Shown one piece after another: positions 1 to 8,615 of a stretch of DNA of 64,000 nt. The notes under the pieces are model-generated. The model was not told the DNA's origin. It made no database searches and worked only from the letters and a program-made list of their open reading frames with translations. The first letter of the stretch is position 1. Every line of letters begins with the position of its first letter. This DNA is from HGM04593 sp045588345 (GTDB taxonomy: Bacteria; Bacteroidota; Bacteroidia; Bacteroidales; Bacteroidaceae), in the NCBI GenBank assembly GCA_045588345.1, contig JAZNDZ010000115.1, positions 1 to 64,000 on the forward strand. Direction: 5' to 3'. Both the position numbers and the translations under genes were made by a program.

Positions 1-163
1 TTTGTTGTTACGCTTGACCGAAAAATACTCATTTACGCTTAGTAAACTGCGTTTTTTCGGGCTTCGCAAGCCTAAAAATAGCTCTTTTTATCCAACCTCC
101 CTACAAACGTGGGTGACCCATTTCACTTTTGGGTCACCCACCTGTTGTTTGTGGGCGTGAAGA
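1..163. other. intergenic left edge with inverted repeats
   Basis: No gene is supported here. The stretch holds a perfect 12-bp inverted repeat, GTGGGTGACCCA (109-120) and TGGGTCACCCAC (130-141), around a 9-nt loop. It lies just beyond the stop of the minus-strand peptidase and could end its transcript, although no clear U-run follows on that strand. Two smaller hairpins lie further left: TTTAC/GTAAA near 32-46 and GGCTT/AAGCC near 60-72. It reads like repetitive intergenic DNA. Confidence 0.5.
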
Positions 164-1573
164 TTACTCTTCCGGCATGAACATCGGGTCCCAAGCCGGG
201 AGCATTGTGGGTTTCTCGTCAAGAACCTTGAGAATCTCTGCCGGGATATATTTCTTGTCAACTACCAGGCGGAACATATATTCATTGAACCACTCGTCGG
301 TCATTATGAGTGTTCCATGGAAACCAGAACTTGCACCCCAACTGTTCTCTACCTGCCATTTTACCGGCTTGCCGTCCTTGTCAAGGTCAACGGCTTTCAG
401 GGTCATTGCATGTGACGAGCCGCTGTCGAATGTCATGACTCTCTGGCGTTTGTCCATGCCGAACTCAATGCCGAACAGTTCGCTGTAGTTGTAGTTGTTG
501 AGGTCGAGTGTTCCGCGCTTTGAGTCGAGGAACTTGCCAACGTCGCAAGAGAAATACATCATTGTGCTGTCCTTTATTGACTCTATGGCCATTTTCTTTA
601 TCTCTTCAAGCGGCAGGTTTATGTAGAGCCAGTTGTGTCCGTCGTAAAGGTGGCGGTCGTACTCAATTTCATAACTTTTCCAGTAAGGGCGTGTGGGGTC
701 ATTCATGAACATCACATAATCGTCCTGCATGTTTATGTTCAGGAACTTTTCGTAGAAACTTCTTGGGGTATATTTCTGCGGTTCCTCGCGGTATTTGCCG
801 TTTGCATCTTTTGGTGCCCAGGTGAATTCGGTAGGCGGTACGCCATATACCTGTGCAAGCATCTTGTAGACAACTTTCAGTTGTTCCTTCTTGATATCAA
901 GCAGTTTCTTCTCCTTTGCGCCGTTTTCGTGCGCTTCGCGCAGTTCAAGGCCGAACTCACGCAGTTTTGTAATGAGCAGTGACGAGAATGCTCCGGTGTT
1001 GTCGCTTGTGTAACTCTCTTTCATTACGCCTTTGGGCACAACGCCATATTTTGCAATGAGGTCGGCAACGCCTGTGAATGTGCCGCCGTCGCTCAACGGG
1101 TGCTTGAACAGCCACTCGACAGTGCGGTCGTCGTATGGCTTCTTGCGTGTGTCAATGACTCCCTGAAGGAACAGGTTTGACTTCTCCAACTGGTCGAAGA
1201 AGAAATTGTATACCTGTGAGAATTCGAAAGCACCGAGGTTCTCGCTTGCAATCATCTTTGCACGTAAGACGTTCATGCCGGTGAAGAGCCAGCAGCGGCC
1301 CGATGACTTTTGGTCAGTAATGCCTTTTGAATTTACACTGTGGCTGAAGTGTGTGTCCATCTCGTTCAGGTTTTCCTGGTTCACAGAGAGGACTTTTACC
1401 GAATTCGCCAGCATTATGTTCTGCAATGCTTTCTCTGTGCCTGTGGGGGTATAGCTCTCCTTTAGTTCCTGGAGCATCTTTGCATCGATGCCTCCCTTGT
1501 TCTCCTGCGCTGCGGCATTTGCCGACAGCAGCATGGCTGCTGCGATGCAGCCTAAAAGTCTTGTCTTGTTCAT
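164..1573 (-). CDS. secreted C1-family aminopeptidase (bleomycin hydrolase/PepC-like)
   Basis: Papain-fold cysteine aminopeptidase of the PepC/bleomycin-hydrolase family, which trims peptides from the N-terminus. The triad is visible: Cys94 in SSGRCW, His388 in GSSHAM and Asn410 in ENSWG. The first ~22 residues form a signal peptide ending ANAAAQ, so the enzyme is exported, probably to the periplasm, unlike the cytosolic PepC of other bacteria. The frame can be extended to a TTG at 1588, but that only adds Asn residues before the ATG at 1573, so I start at the ATG (469 residues, normal for the family). A single-gene unit beside mfd; -7-like TACATTCG lies at 1617-1624 on the minus strand. Confidence 0.9.
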   Translation of the reverse strand: MNKTRLLGCIAAAMLLSANAAAQENKGGIDAKMLQELKESYTPTGTEKALQNIMLANSVKVLSVNQENLNEMDTHFSHSVNSKGITDQKSSGRCWLFTGMNVLRAKMIASENLGAFEFSQVYNFFFDQLEKSNLFLQGVIDTRKKPYDDRTVEWLFKHPLSDGGTFTGVADLIAKYGVVPKGVMKESYTSDNTGAFSSLLITKLREFGLELREAHENGAKEKKLLDIKKEQLKVVYKMLAQVYGVPPTEFTWAPKDANGKYREEPQKYTPRSFYEKFLNINMQDDYVMFMNDPTRPYWKSYEIEYDRHLYDGHNWLYINLPLEEIKKMAIESIKDSTMMYFSCDVGKFLDSKRGTLDLNNYNYSELFGIEFGMDKRQRVMTFDSGSSHAMTLKAVDLDKDGKPVKWQVENSWGASSGFHGTLIMTDEWFNEYMFRLVVDKKYIPAEILKVLDEKPTMLPAWDPMFMPEE

Positions 1574-1616
1574 ATTGTTATTGTTCAATGTTATAAGGGT
1601 TGTCTGTAATGATGTG

Positions 1617-1624
1617 CGAATGTA
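1617..1624 (-). promoter_or_regulatory. -7 element (TACATTCG) for the C1 peptidase
   Basis: Reads TACATTCG on the minus strand, matching TAnnTTTG with one change (TTCG). It lies 44 bases before the ATG at 1573. The same TTCG variant occurs before several other genes in this window. No convincing -33 TTTG was found. Confidence 0.35.
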
Positions 1625-1729
1625 ACCTTTTTTATTGCATTTGAAAATGGTTTGCTGATATTTTGTGGTTATTCCATTGGGAACGTCTCTTGGCTCTTGG
1701 CGGTGGGTATTTCTAATATTGAAATAGTC

Positions 1730-4700
1730 TCATTGTATTATACTGTGTCTCTCAATCTCTTCTATGAATGCAAGCGCGGTCTCAACGCTCTTTACGTTGT
1801 CCACGGTGATGATGCAGCGTCCGTCACCCTCGCGCACCTGGCACTTGAACTGGCTTGCAGGTATGTAACTCATAATGGTACCGAAAGTCTCGCTGGTGTA
1901 GTAGCGCTCGTTCCGTGTGTCTACAAGGAAAAGGTTCATTCTGCCGCCTTTGAGGTAGATTTTTTCAACGCCGAGGCTCTGTGCCTTGCGGCGCAATGTC
2001 ACCATGCGTATGAGTTCCTCCCCTTCGGGCGGTATTGCGCCGAACCGGTCTTTCATGCGTGCCTTGAATGCTGTTATGTCGCGCTCTTCGGCAAGTGAGT
2101 CCAGTTCGCGGTAGAGCAGTATGCGCTCATTGCTGTCGGGAACATACAGTGCGGGGAACAGCAACTCAAGGTCGCTCTCAACAAAACACTCCTTTACAAA
2201 ACGTTCAGTGTAGTTGCTGTTCGTCTCATCCTGTGTCAGGATATCGCTGAATTCCTCATCTTTCAGTTCGTGTACGGCTTCGGCAAGAATTTTCTGATAG
2301 GTCTCGTAGCCCAGGTCGGCTATGAAACCGCTCTGTTCTGCACCAAGCAAGTTGCCTGCTCCGCGAATGTCAAGGTCCTGCATGGCAATGTGCATGCCGC
2401 TTCCGAGTTCGCTGAAACTTTCTATGGCCTCAAGACGTCGTCGGGCATCGGTCGGCAGGTTCTCTCTTGGCGGGGTGAGCATGTAGCAGAATGCCTTGCG
2501 CTTGCCTCGTCCTACGCGTCCGCGCATCTGGTGAAGGTCGCTGAGCCCGAAATTCTGCGCCTGATTGATGATTATGGTATTTACGTTCGGGATATCAATG
2601 CCGTTCTCTACAATAGAGGTTGCAATGAGTACGTCGTAATCGTGGTTAATGAAGTCGTAAAGTGTCTTTTCAAGAACGGCCGGTTCCATTTGGCCATGTC
2701 CGATGCATACACGGGCATCGGGCACGTGTCGTGTTACAAGGCGTGCCAGTTCGTCCATTCCCGATATGCGGTTTGTTATAAAGAATACTTGTCCGTTGCG
2801 GCTGAGCTCAAAGTTTATGGCTTCCTTAATCACTTCAGCATCGAAGTTGTGTATCTCTGTTTGTATAGGGTAGCGGTTAGGCGGCGGTGTCTGTATCATT
2901 GACAGGTCGCGCGCTCCCATAATAGAGAACTGCAGAGTGCGGGGAATGGGAGTGGCTGTCATGGTGAGTGTGTCCACATTTGCTTTGAACTGCCTGAGCC
3001 TTTCCTTTACGGCAACGCCGAATTTCTGTTCCTCGTCAATGATGAGCAGTCCAAGGTCCTTGAACTTCACCTCCTTGCCGGTGAGTTTGTGTGTGCCGAT
3101 GATGATATCAATCTTGCCCTCTTTTATATCTTCAAGAATCTTCTTTGTTGACGAAGAACTGCGGGCACGGCTCAGGTATTCCACTGTACACGGGAAATCT
3201 TTGAGCCTCTCCTTGAACGTCAGGTAATGCTGGTATGCAAGTACGGTGGTCGGAACCAGAACCGCAACCTGCTTGCCGTCTGTGGCAGCCTTGAAGGCTG
3301 CACGTATTGCAACTTCTGTCTTCCCGAATCCTACGTCGCCGCAGATGAGACGGTCCATGGGGCGTTTGCGTTCCATGTCCTTCTTTACCTCGTTTGTCGC
3401 TTTCAACTGGTCGGGAGTATCTTCATATATGAAACTCGCCTCAAGTTCATTCTGCATGTAACTGTCGGGCGAAAAGGCAAAACCTTCCTCTTTGTGGCGT
3501 TTCGAATAGAGTTTAATCAAGTCGCGGGCAATATCCTTTATCTTCTTCTTTGTCCGTTCCTTCATGCGCTCCCAGGCACCGGTTCCCAGTTTGTTCACAA
3601 CTGGCGGTTCGCCCTCTTTGCCACGATACTTTGAAATCTTGTGCAGGTTGTGTATCGACACAAAGACAACATCGTCGTTCTTGTATATGAGTTTTATGGC
3701 CTCTTGCGTGGAGTTACCGTTGGGTATGCGCACAAGCCCGCCGAACTTGCCCACTCCATGGTCTATGTGTACAATGTAGTCGCCGATGCCGAACTCCTTG
3801 AGTTCCTTTAGCGTGAGTGCTACCTTGCCGTTCCGTGCACGGTCGCTGCGAAGGCGGAAGTTATGGAAACGCCCGAACAGTTGGTGGTCGGTGAAAAGGG
3901 CGATTTTTAATGTGTTGTCGCAAAATCCGCTATGAATTGTACGTCCGATAGGGGTGAAGGGGATATCCTCTCCGCGTTCTTCGAATATTGCTTTCAGGCG
4001 TTCGGCCTGATGAAGGTCGTCTGTAAGCAGAAGAATCCTGTATCCTTTCTCAAGATACCCTTTGAAGTTCTGGCTTACAAGGTCAAAATCCTTATGGAAC
4101 AGCGGTTGAAGCGATGTGTCGAATCTGACAGCAGTTTCTGTTGTTTCCTGGCTGCGGAGTTCCCAATGCTTTACGCTCTTTGCAAAGTTCTCTACTTCAA
4201 CGGCCGACATCAGTTCAGGCATTTCGGGCAGTTCGCTTTCCGATAATCTTGCCTGAATGGTAAACCCTTCATTCCGAAGTTTCTCAATGGAACCTTTGAC
4301 AAAATTGATGTCTTTGGTTACCAGTATGCTGTTCTTGGGTAAGAATGCTGTTATGGGTACTTTTTCTTTTCCGGTCAGTTTGGGTACAATGCTTGCTTCC
4401 TCTATGCGTTCCCGTGAGAGTTGGCTTTCTACCTCAAATGTCCTTATGCTTTCAACCTCATCTCCAAAGAAGTCTATGCGGTAAGGAAACTCCGATGAAA
4501 AGGAGAAAATATCAATAAGGCTGCCTCGTGTAGCAAACTCGCCCGGCTCGTAGACGTATGTCACCTCTCTGAACTTGAGAGCGGTGAGCCTTTTTTCAAT
4601 TTCTTCGCGACTGATGCGGTCACCAACAGCAACACCAAGGGTCTTCTGCTCTAAGTCATTCTGCGAGGCAACCTTCTCGGCCAGTGCATCGGGGTGGGTT

Positions 4701-5077
4701 ACAATCAGCAGCCCTTCCTTGCGTCGGCGGTTTATAAGGCGGCTCATCACTTCGGTGCGCAGAATGCGGTTTGCATCGTCTTCCTGCCCGTACTTCATTG
4801 CACGGCGGAATGATGAGGGGAAGAAGAGAATGTTACTGTCGCCGGCAATCTGTATCATGTCGTGGTAGAAATATCCGGCCTCCTCGGCATCATTCATTAC
4901 CGCAAGGACAGTCTGCTCTGGTGCCCGTTGCTTTAGTCCGCAGAGCATCATTGCGGCACTGCTGCCAAATAATCCTTTGAGAAAAGCATGTTTTTTGCCT
5001 CCCTCTTCGCGCAGATGCATCAGGGCTTCAACGCCCGGGTGCTGTGCATATATGTGTTGAATCTCTTTCGGCTCCAT
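1730..5077 (-). CDS. mfd: transcription-repair coupling factor Mfd
   Basis: Mfd is a DNA translocase that pushes stalled RNA polymerase off template lesions and recruits UvrA for nucleotide-excision repair. The 1115-residue product has the expected order: UvrB-like N-terminal module, RNA-polymerase-interaction domain (IGDYIVHIDHGVGKFGG near 435-450), RecG-like helicase with Walker A (CGDVGFGKTE near 583), DEEQ box and TATPIPRT motif, and a C-terminal TRCF domain. The ATG at 5077 is preferred over the in-frame TTG at 5083. It is monocistronic as far as seen, with a -7-like TAACTTCG at 5094-5101 that would give a very short leader. Length and motifs are complete. Confidence 0.97.
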   Translation of the reverse strand: MEPKEIQHIYAQHPGVEALMHLREEGGKKHAFLKGLFGSSAAMMLCGLKQRAPEQTVLAVMNDAEEAGYFYHDMIQIAGDSNILFFPSSFRRAMKYGQEDDANRILRTEVMSRLINRRRKEGLLIVTHPDALAEKVASQNDLEQKTLGVAVGDRISREEIEKRLTALKFREVTYVYEPGEFATRGSLIDIFSFSSEFPYRIDFFGDEVESIRTFEVESQLSRERIEEASIVPKLTGKEKVPITAFLPKNSILVTKDINFVKGSIEKLRNEGFTIQARLSESELPEMPELMSAVEVENFAKSVKHWELRSQETTETAVRFDTSLQPLFHKDFDLVSQNFKGYLEKGYRILLLTDDLHQAERLKAIFEERGEDIPFTPIGRTIHSGFCDNTLKIALFTDHQLFGRFHNFRLRSDRARNGKVALTLKELKEFGIGDYIVHIDHGVGKFGGLVRIPNGNSTQEAIKLIYKNDDVVFVSIHNLHKISKYRGKEGEPPVVNKLGTGAWERMKERTKKKIKDIARDLIKLYSKRHKEEGFAFSPDSYMQNELEASFIYEDTPDQLKATNEVKKDMERKRPMDRLICGDVGFGKTEVAIRAAFKAATDGKQVAVLVPTTVLAYQHYLTFKERLKDFPCTVEYLSRARSSSSTKKILEDIKEGKIDIIIGTHKLTGKEVKFKDLGLLIIDEEQKFGVAVKERLRQFKANVDTLTMTATPIPRTLQFSIMGARDLSMIQTPPPNRYPIQTEIHNFDAEVIKEAINFELSRNGQVFFITNRISGMDELARLVTRHVPDARVCIGHGQMEPAVLEKTLYDFINHDYDVLIATSIVENGIDIPNVNTIIINQAQNFGLSDLHQMRGRVGRGKRKAFCYMLTPPRENLPTDARRRLEAIESFSELGSGMHIAMQDLDIRGAGNLLGAEQSGFIADLGYETYQKILAEAVHELKDEEFSDILTQDETNSNYTERFVKECFVESDLELLFPALYVPDSNERILLYRELDSLAEERDITAFKARMKDRFGAIPPEGEELIRMVTLRRKAQSLGVEKIYLKGGRMNLFLVDTRNERYYTSETFGTIMSYIPASQFKCQVREGDGRCIITVDNVKSVETALAFIEEIERHSIIQ

Positions 5078-5093
5078 AATCAACTTCCCTGCG

Positions 5094-5101
5094 CGAAGTT
5101 A
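5094..5101 (-). promoter_or_regulatory. possible -7 element (TAACTTCG) for mfd
   Basis: TAACTTCG on the minus strand, a TAnnTTCG variant about 17 bases before the mfd ATG. The resulting leader would be only about 10 nt. No clear -33 element, so this is tentative. Confidence 0.25.
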
Positions 5102-5187
5102 GGAAAAAACTTCCAAAAAGAAAACAGCATGGAATGCACAATGCGATATTAATTTTCATAAAAACGTTTTTAATAAATTTATTGTTG

Positions 5188-5195
5188 TATATTTG
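5188..5195 (+). promoter_or_regulatory. -7 element (TATATTTG) for the thioesterase operon
   Basis: Exact match to the Bacteroidota -7 consensus TAnnTTTG, 33 bases before the ATG at 5228 and within the mfd/thioesterase divergent gap. A T-rich GTTTT at 5166-5170 may serve as a weak -33 element. Confidence 0.55.
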
Positions 5196-5227
5196 TGCTT
5201 AGTGTCACATTTTGTAAATCTGTTTTT

Positions 5228-5641
5228 ATGGGAAAGTACAGTTTTGAGTTTGAAATGAAGGTGCGCGACTATGAGTGTGATATCCAGGGAGTGGTGAACA
5301 ATGCCAACTACCAGCATTACATGGAGCATGCGCGTCATGAATTCCTTGAATCATTAGGTGTCAGTTTCAGTGAACTGCATGACAAGGGCGTAGACCTCAT
5401 GGTTTCAAAGGTGACAATAGAGTACAAGCGGCCGTTGCGCGGCAGTGACAGGTTTGTCGTACGTATAAACATGGTGCGCAAGGGTGCAAAACTGGTAATA
5501 CTGCAGGATATATATAACCTTGCCGACGAAAAGTTGTCGACCAAAGGCGAAGTGGACGTGATATGTCTTAAGGATGGCCGTTTGACACGCGGCGAGATAT
5601 TTGACGAATTGTTCAGTGATTTCTTCCATAATAACGCATAA
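5228..5641 (+). CDS. acyl-CoA thioesterase, hotdog fold (YbgC/4HBT family)
   Basis: 137-residue single hotdog-fold thioesterase that hydrolyses acyl-CoA (or acyl-ACP) esters. The family signature is clear: VRDYECDIQGVVNNANYQHYMEHAR, with the Asp-x-Gln/Met-Gly-x-Val-Asn-Asn-Ala-x-Tyr core at residues 15-25, followed by a conserved strand around VTIEYKRPLRGSD. The reading frame extends upstream to a TTG at 5195, but this overlaps the promoter and adds no family sequence, so the ATG at 5228 is used. It is separated by one base from the next gene and probably shares its transcript with the CoA-transferase, suggesting a role in acyl-CoA turnover. The physiological substrate cannot be told. Confidence 0.85.
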   Translation: MGKYSFEFEMKVRDYECDIQGVVNNANYQHYMEHARHEFLESLGVSFSELHDKGVDLMVSKVTIEYKRPLRGSDRFVVRINMVRKGAKLVILQDIYNLADEKLSTKGEVDVICLKDGRLTRGEIFDELFSDFFHNNA

Positions 5642-5642
5642 T

Positions 5643-6047
5643 ATGGAATCGTTAATTTCTTTAGTTGTCTTGGGCGTGGTTTACTCTGTCATATATGTGG
5701 TAAAGAGCATGCTCTCAAGGAGTGAAGATGTCGTGGCAAATCCCATGACAGGTGAGGCTTTTCCGCAGGTAGATGTTCTTGAACCTTCGGATGATGCAGG
5801 TCAACCATACGTTTATGAAGAACCGAAGCGGAGTGCAACGACACAGCCTGCTCCTGTTCAAGCGAAGAAAAAGGAGTTTATCCCCCATAAACATTCCGTC
5901 AACGCGCAGCGCGCAACACCCGATTTACCGCCCGTGCCGACGGTTATGAGCGGGAACCGCAAAGAAAGCCGTTTTAATCTAAGTGGAAAGTCAGAGGCAA
6001 GACGTGCCTTTATATATTCCGAGATTTTCAACCGTAAATATAAGTAA
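5643..6047 (+). CDS. small single-pass membrane protein, function unknown
   Basis: 134 residues: an N-terminal hydrophobic segment (about residues 3-20, SLISLVVLGVVYSVIYVV) and then a charged, proline-rich, probably disordered cytoplasmic tail ending in a basic Arg/Lys/Tyr segment. I do not recognise a named family. The ATG at 5643 follows the thioesterase stop by one base, so it is translationally linked. The tail's final block (ARRAFIYSEIFNRKYK) resembles a short helix and could be an interaction site. Its co-transcription with two CoA-ester enzymes is the only hint to function. Confidence 0.7.
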   Translation: MESLISLVVLGVVYSVIYVVKSMLSRSEDVVANPMTGEAFPQVDVLEPSDDAGQPYVYEEPKRSATTQPAPVQAKKKEFIPHKHSVNAQRATPDLPPVPTVMSGNRKESRFNLSGKSEARRAFIYSEIFNRKYK

Positions 6048-6106
6048 TGCAGGGCATTTCTGTATAAATATTGAATTTGAAAATACAAACATAAAAGAAA
6101 GACGAC

Positions 6107-7594
6107 ATGAGTTACCCGATTATCACAGCCCGGGAGGCTGCAATGTACATTAATGACGGCGATGGTGTGGGTATCAGCGGTTTTACCCTTTCCGGAACGC
6201 CAAAAACAGTGTTGCCTGAAGTTGCCAAACGTGCCGAAGAGGCACATGCTGCCGGCAAACCATTCAAAATTGACCTTTATTCGGGCGCATCGACCGGTGA
6301 TGCAATCGATGGCGTGCTCACGCGTGCCAATGCAATACGTTTCCGTGCTCCGTTCATTTCCAATCCTATTGTGCGTAATGCAATAAACGGCAGGGAAATA
6401 TCATATTGCGACCTTCACCTCTCTCTCATGGCTCAGGATTTGCGTTACGGCTATATGGGCAAGGTCAACGTCGCTATTCTTGAAGCGATAGACATAACTC
6501 CCGACGGCAAGGTTTATCTGACAACAGCCGGCGGAATAGGGCAGACAGTAGCCAATCTGGCCGACAGAATCATTATAGAGCGTAACACTTACCACCGTAC
6601 AATGGGGCTTCACGATGTGTATGAGCCGGTGGACCCTCCCTACCGCAGGGAAATCCCGATTTTTAAGGCATCTGACCGTGTCGGTAAACCGTATGTTCAG
6701 GTCGACCCCAAGAAGGTTGTCGGAATCGTGGAAGTGCACATGCCCAATGAGCAGGTCGTGTTCAAGGAACTTGACCCCGTTACACGTAAAATAGGCGAGA
6801 ATGTGGTGGATTTCATCACTGCAAACATCAAGAGTGGAATAATACCTTCTGAAGGGCTTCCCATACAGAGCGGAATCGGAAATGTTGCCAATGCTGTGCT
6901 CAAGGGGCTTGAGGAGTGCAGCGAGATTCCTCCGCTTGACCTCTATTCCGAGGTGCTTCAGGATTCTGTCATTAAACTCATGGAATTAGGGCGTGTAAAG
7001 GCTGGCAGTACATGCTCGTTGTCGCTAAGCCAGGAGTGTCTGCAACATGTGTATGACAACTTGGATTTTTTCCGCGACAAACTCATCTTGCGTCCTTCTG
7101 AGATTTCAAATCACCCCGAGATTATCCGCCGTCTGGGTATAATAGCAATGAATACAGCCATTGAAGTCGACCTTTATGGCTGTGTGAACTCTTCGCATAT
7201 CTGCGGTACTCGTCTTATGAACGGTATCGGAGGTTCAGGTGACTTTGCCCGCAATGCATACATATCAATATTCACATGTCCTTCAACCCAAAAGGGCGGC
7301 ATGATAAGTTCCATTGTACCAATGGTTACGCATGCCGACCACACTGAACATGATGTGCGCGTAGTGGTTACGGAGTGGGGTGTAGCCGATTTGCGTGGAA
7401 AATGTCCCGATGAGCGTGCCAAAGCTCTTATTGAGAATTGTGCACACCCTGATTACAGGAATCTGCTTTGGGATTATCTGAAAATAACAAAAAGCGGTCA
7501 TGTGTCGCATAATGTTGCTGCTGCATTAGGAATGCATGCGACATTTGAACGTGAGGGTGACATGAAGAAAACCGACTGGAGCCGATTTATATGA
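6107..7594 (+). CDS. acetyl-CoA hydrolase/succinyl-CoA:acetate CoA-transferase
   Basis: 495-residue member of the class I CoA-transferase family that includes Ach1 and AarC. It moves CoA between succinyl-CoA (or propionyl-CoA) and acetate, a fermentation step expected in a succinate/acetate-forming anaerobe. Seen: the N-terminal GDGVGISGFTLSGTPK segment, the SEVLQDS block (residues ~283-289; its Glu is the likely acyl-carrying catalytic residue by family comparison) and the Gly-rich GIGGSGDFARNAYISIF motif near 375-391. Full length. Downstream, its TGA overlaps the ATG of the methyltransferase gene (ATGATGA). Hydrolase versus transferase activity cannot be decided from sequence. Confidence 0.9.
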   Translation: MSYPIITAREAAMYINDGDGVGISGFTLSGTPKTVLPEVAKRAEEAHAAGKPFKIDLYSGASTGDAIDGVLTRANAIRFRAPFISNPIVRNAINGREISYCDLHLSLMAQDLRYGYMGKVNVAILEAIDITPDGKVYLTTAGGIGQTVANLADRIIIERNTYHRTMGLHDVYEPVDPPYRREIPIFKASDRVGKPYVQVDPKKVVGIVEVHMPNEQVVFKELDPVTRKIGENVVDFITANIKSGIIPSEGLPIQSGIGNVANAVLKGLEECSEIPPLDLYSEVLQDSVIKLMELGRVKAGSTCSLSLSQECLQHVYDNLDFFRDKLILRPSEISNHPEIIRRLGIIAMNTAIEVDLYGCVNSSHICGTRLMNGIGGSGDFARNAYISIFTCPSTQKGGMISSIVPMVTHADHTEHDVRVVVTEWGVADLRGKCPDERAKALIENCAHPDYRNLLWDYLKITKSGHVSHNVAAALGMHATFEREGDMKKTDWSRFI

Positions 7595-8145
7595 TGAACA
7601 GGAAAAAACTGGTTACCGAAATGGGGCGCATGAGGCCTGAGGATTTCCGTGTTTCGCAGAAACTTCCTCTGGTCATTGTGCTGGACAATGTGCGCAGTCT
7701 GCATAATGTCGGTTCGGTATTCCGCACAAGCGATGCTTTCCGTGTAGAACGTATTCTGCTGTGCGGCATCACAGCCACACCTCCAAGCGCTGAAATCCAC
7801 AAGACAGCACTTGGTGCCGAGGATACGGTGGAATGGCAATATTTCGGTTCTACAACAGAAGCCTTGATGGCATTGCGCAGCGAGGGCTTCAGTATATTTT
7901 CAATAGAGCAGTGCGAGGGCAGTGTGGCGTTGCAGGATTTCCCTGCATCAGGCAGTGAAAAATATGCGGTAGTCCTTGGCAATGAGGTGAAAGGTGTGCA
8001 GCAGGAGGTAGTGGATGCTTCGGACGGAGCGATAGAAATTCCGCAATTCGGTACAAAACATTCAATGAATGTATCGGTGACAGCCGGAATGGTCATTTGG
8101 GAATTTGCAAAGAAAATGGGTCTTGTGCAGACAGGTTTACAGTAA
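7591..8145 (+). CDS. TrmH/SpoU-family RNA 2'-O-methyltransferase
   Basis: 184-residue SPOUT methyltransferase that would methylate a ribose 2'-OH of tRNA or rRNA using S-adenosylmethionine. Motif 1 is LDNVRSLHNVGSVFRTSDAF, with the catalytic Asn and Arg; motif 2 is VLGNEVKGVQQEVVD; motif 3 is IPQFGTKHSMNVSVTAGMVIWE, forming the knot. There is no extra N-terminal substrate-binding domain, so it is the short form. The start overlaps the CoA-transferase stop by four bases; an alternative ATG follows immediately. The target nucleotide is unknown. Confidence 0.88.
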   Translation: MMNRKKLVTEMGRMRPEDFRVSQKLPLVIVLDNVRSLHNVGSVFRTSDAFRVERILLCGITATPPSAEIHKTALGAEDTVEWQYFGSTTEALMALRSEGFSIFSIEQCEGSVALQDFPASGSEKYAVVLGNEVKGVQQEVVDASDGAIEIPQFGTKHSMNVSVTAGMVIWEFAKKMGLVQTGLQ

Positions 8146-8516
8146 TGGGAAGAAACAAATTTTCGCAACGGGAAATAGATATCATACGCAAGTTGCTTGG
8201 TCGGAAGATGGCAGGCAACCGTGCCGGACAAAAGATGGTAAGGCATACTTTGCGCACAGTCTTTGAGTTCAATATATCCGATTTCAATGTGCAGGGGAAA
8301 GCCTTCGGGCCACATGACCTTGATGAATGTGTGCGCCGTGGAAGAATACATGTGCTTGATGATGCAACCATTGAGGCGATGAGGTTGCGTCATGCCGAAA
8401 AGCGGTTGCACGACGAGTCTCTGAATCAGGCCGAGGCCATTGCGAACGGCGAGATTGAGGATTGGCAGGAGGTTCTCAAACAGTGGAATGAATATTACAA
8501 GGACAATCCCGAATGA
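8145..8516 (+). CDS. small conserved helical protein, unknown function
   Basis: 123 residues, mostly helical and highly charged, with no signal peptide or membrane segment. The ATG at 8145 shares one base with the stop of the methyltransferase gene (TAATG), so translation is coupled; the frame extends upstream inside that gene but without an independent start signal. Basic residues cluster in the first 50 positions (RNKFSQREIDIIRKLLGRKM, then RHTLR), which would suit RNA or nucleic-acid binding, but that is inference. No named family recognised. Last gene of the operon; a new promoter follows. Confidence 0.7.
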   Translation: MGRNKFSQREIDIIRKLLGRKMAGNRAGQKMVRHTLRTVFEFNISDFNVQGKAFGPHDLDECVRRGRIHVLDDATIEAMRLRHAEKRLHDESLNQAEAIANGEIEDWQEVLKQWNEYYKDNPE

Positions 8517-8570
8517 ACCCGTTCAGGACTAAAAATCATTGAATATCGCTGTTGAATGGTAAAAAATAAG

Positions 8571-8578
8571 TACCTTTG
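8571..8578 (+). promoter_or_regulatory. -7 element (TACCTTTG) for the ABC exporter operon
   Basis: Exact TAnnTTTG match, 45 bases before the ATG at 8616 and 55 bases after the preceding stop. It marks a transcription start for the ABC exporter-LOG-PfkB run and perhaps the metal module after it. Confidence 0.55.
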
Positions 8579-8615
8579 CGCAGTTTTATAATATATAATA
8601 TCTCTATTGCATAAT

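Noticed and set aside
2270..2902. 210-codon frame opposite mfd
   Set aside because: Shadow of the conserved helicase region; no start context or family resemblance.
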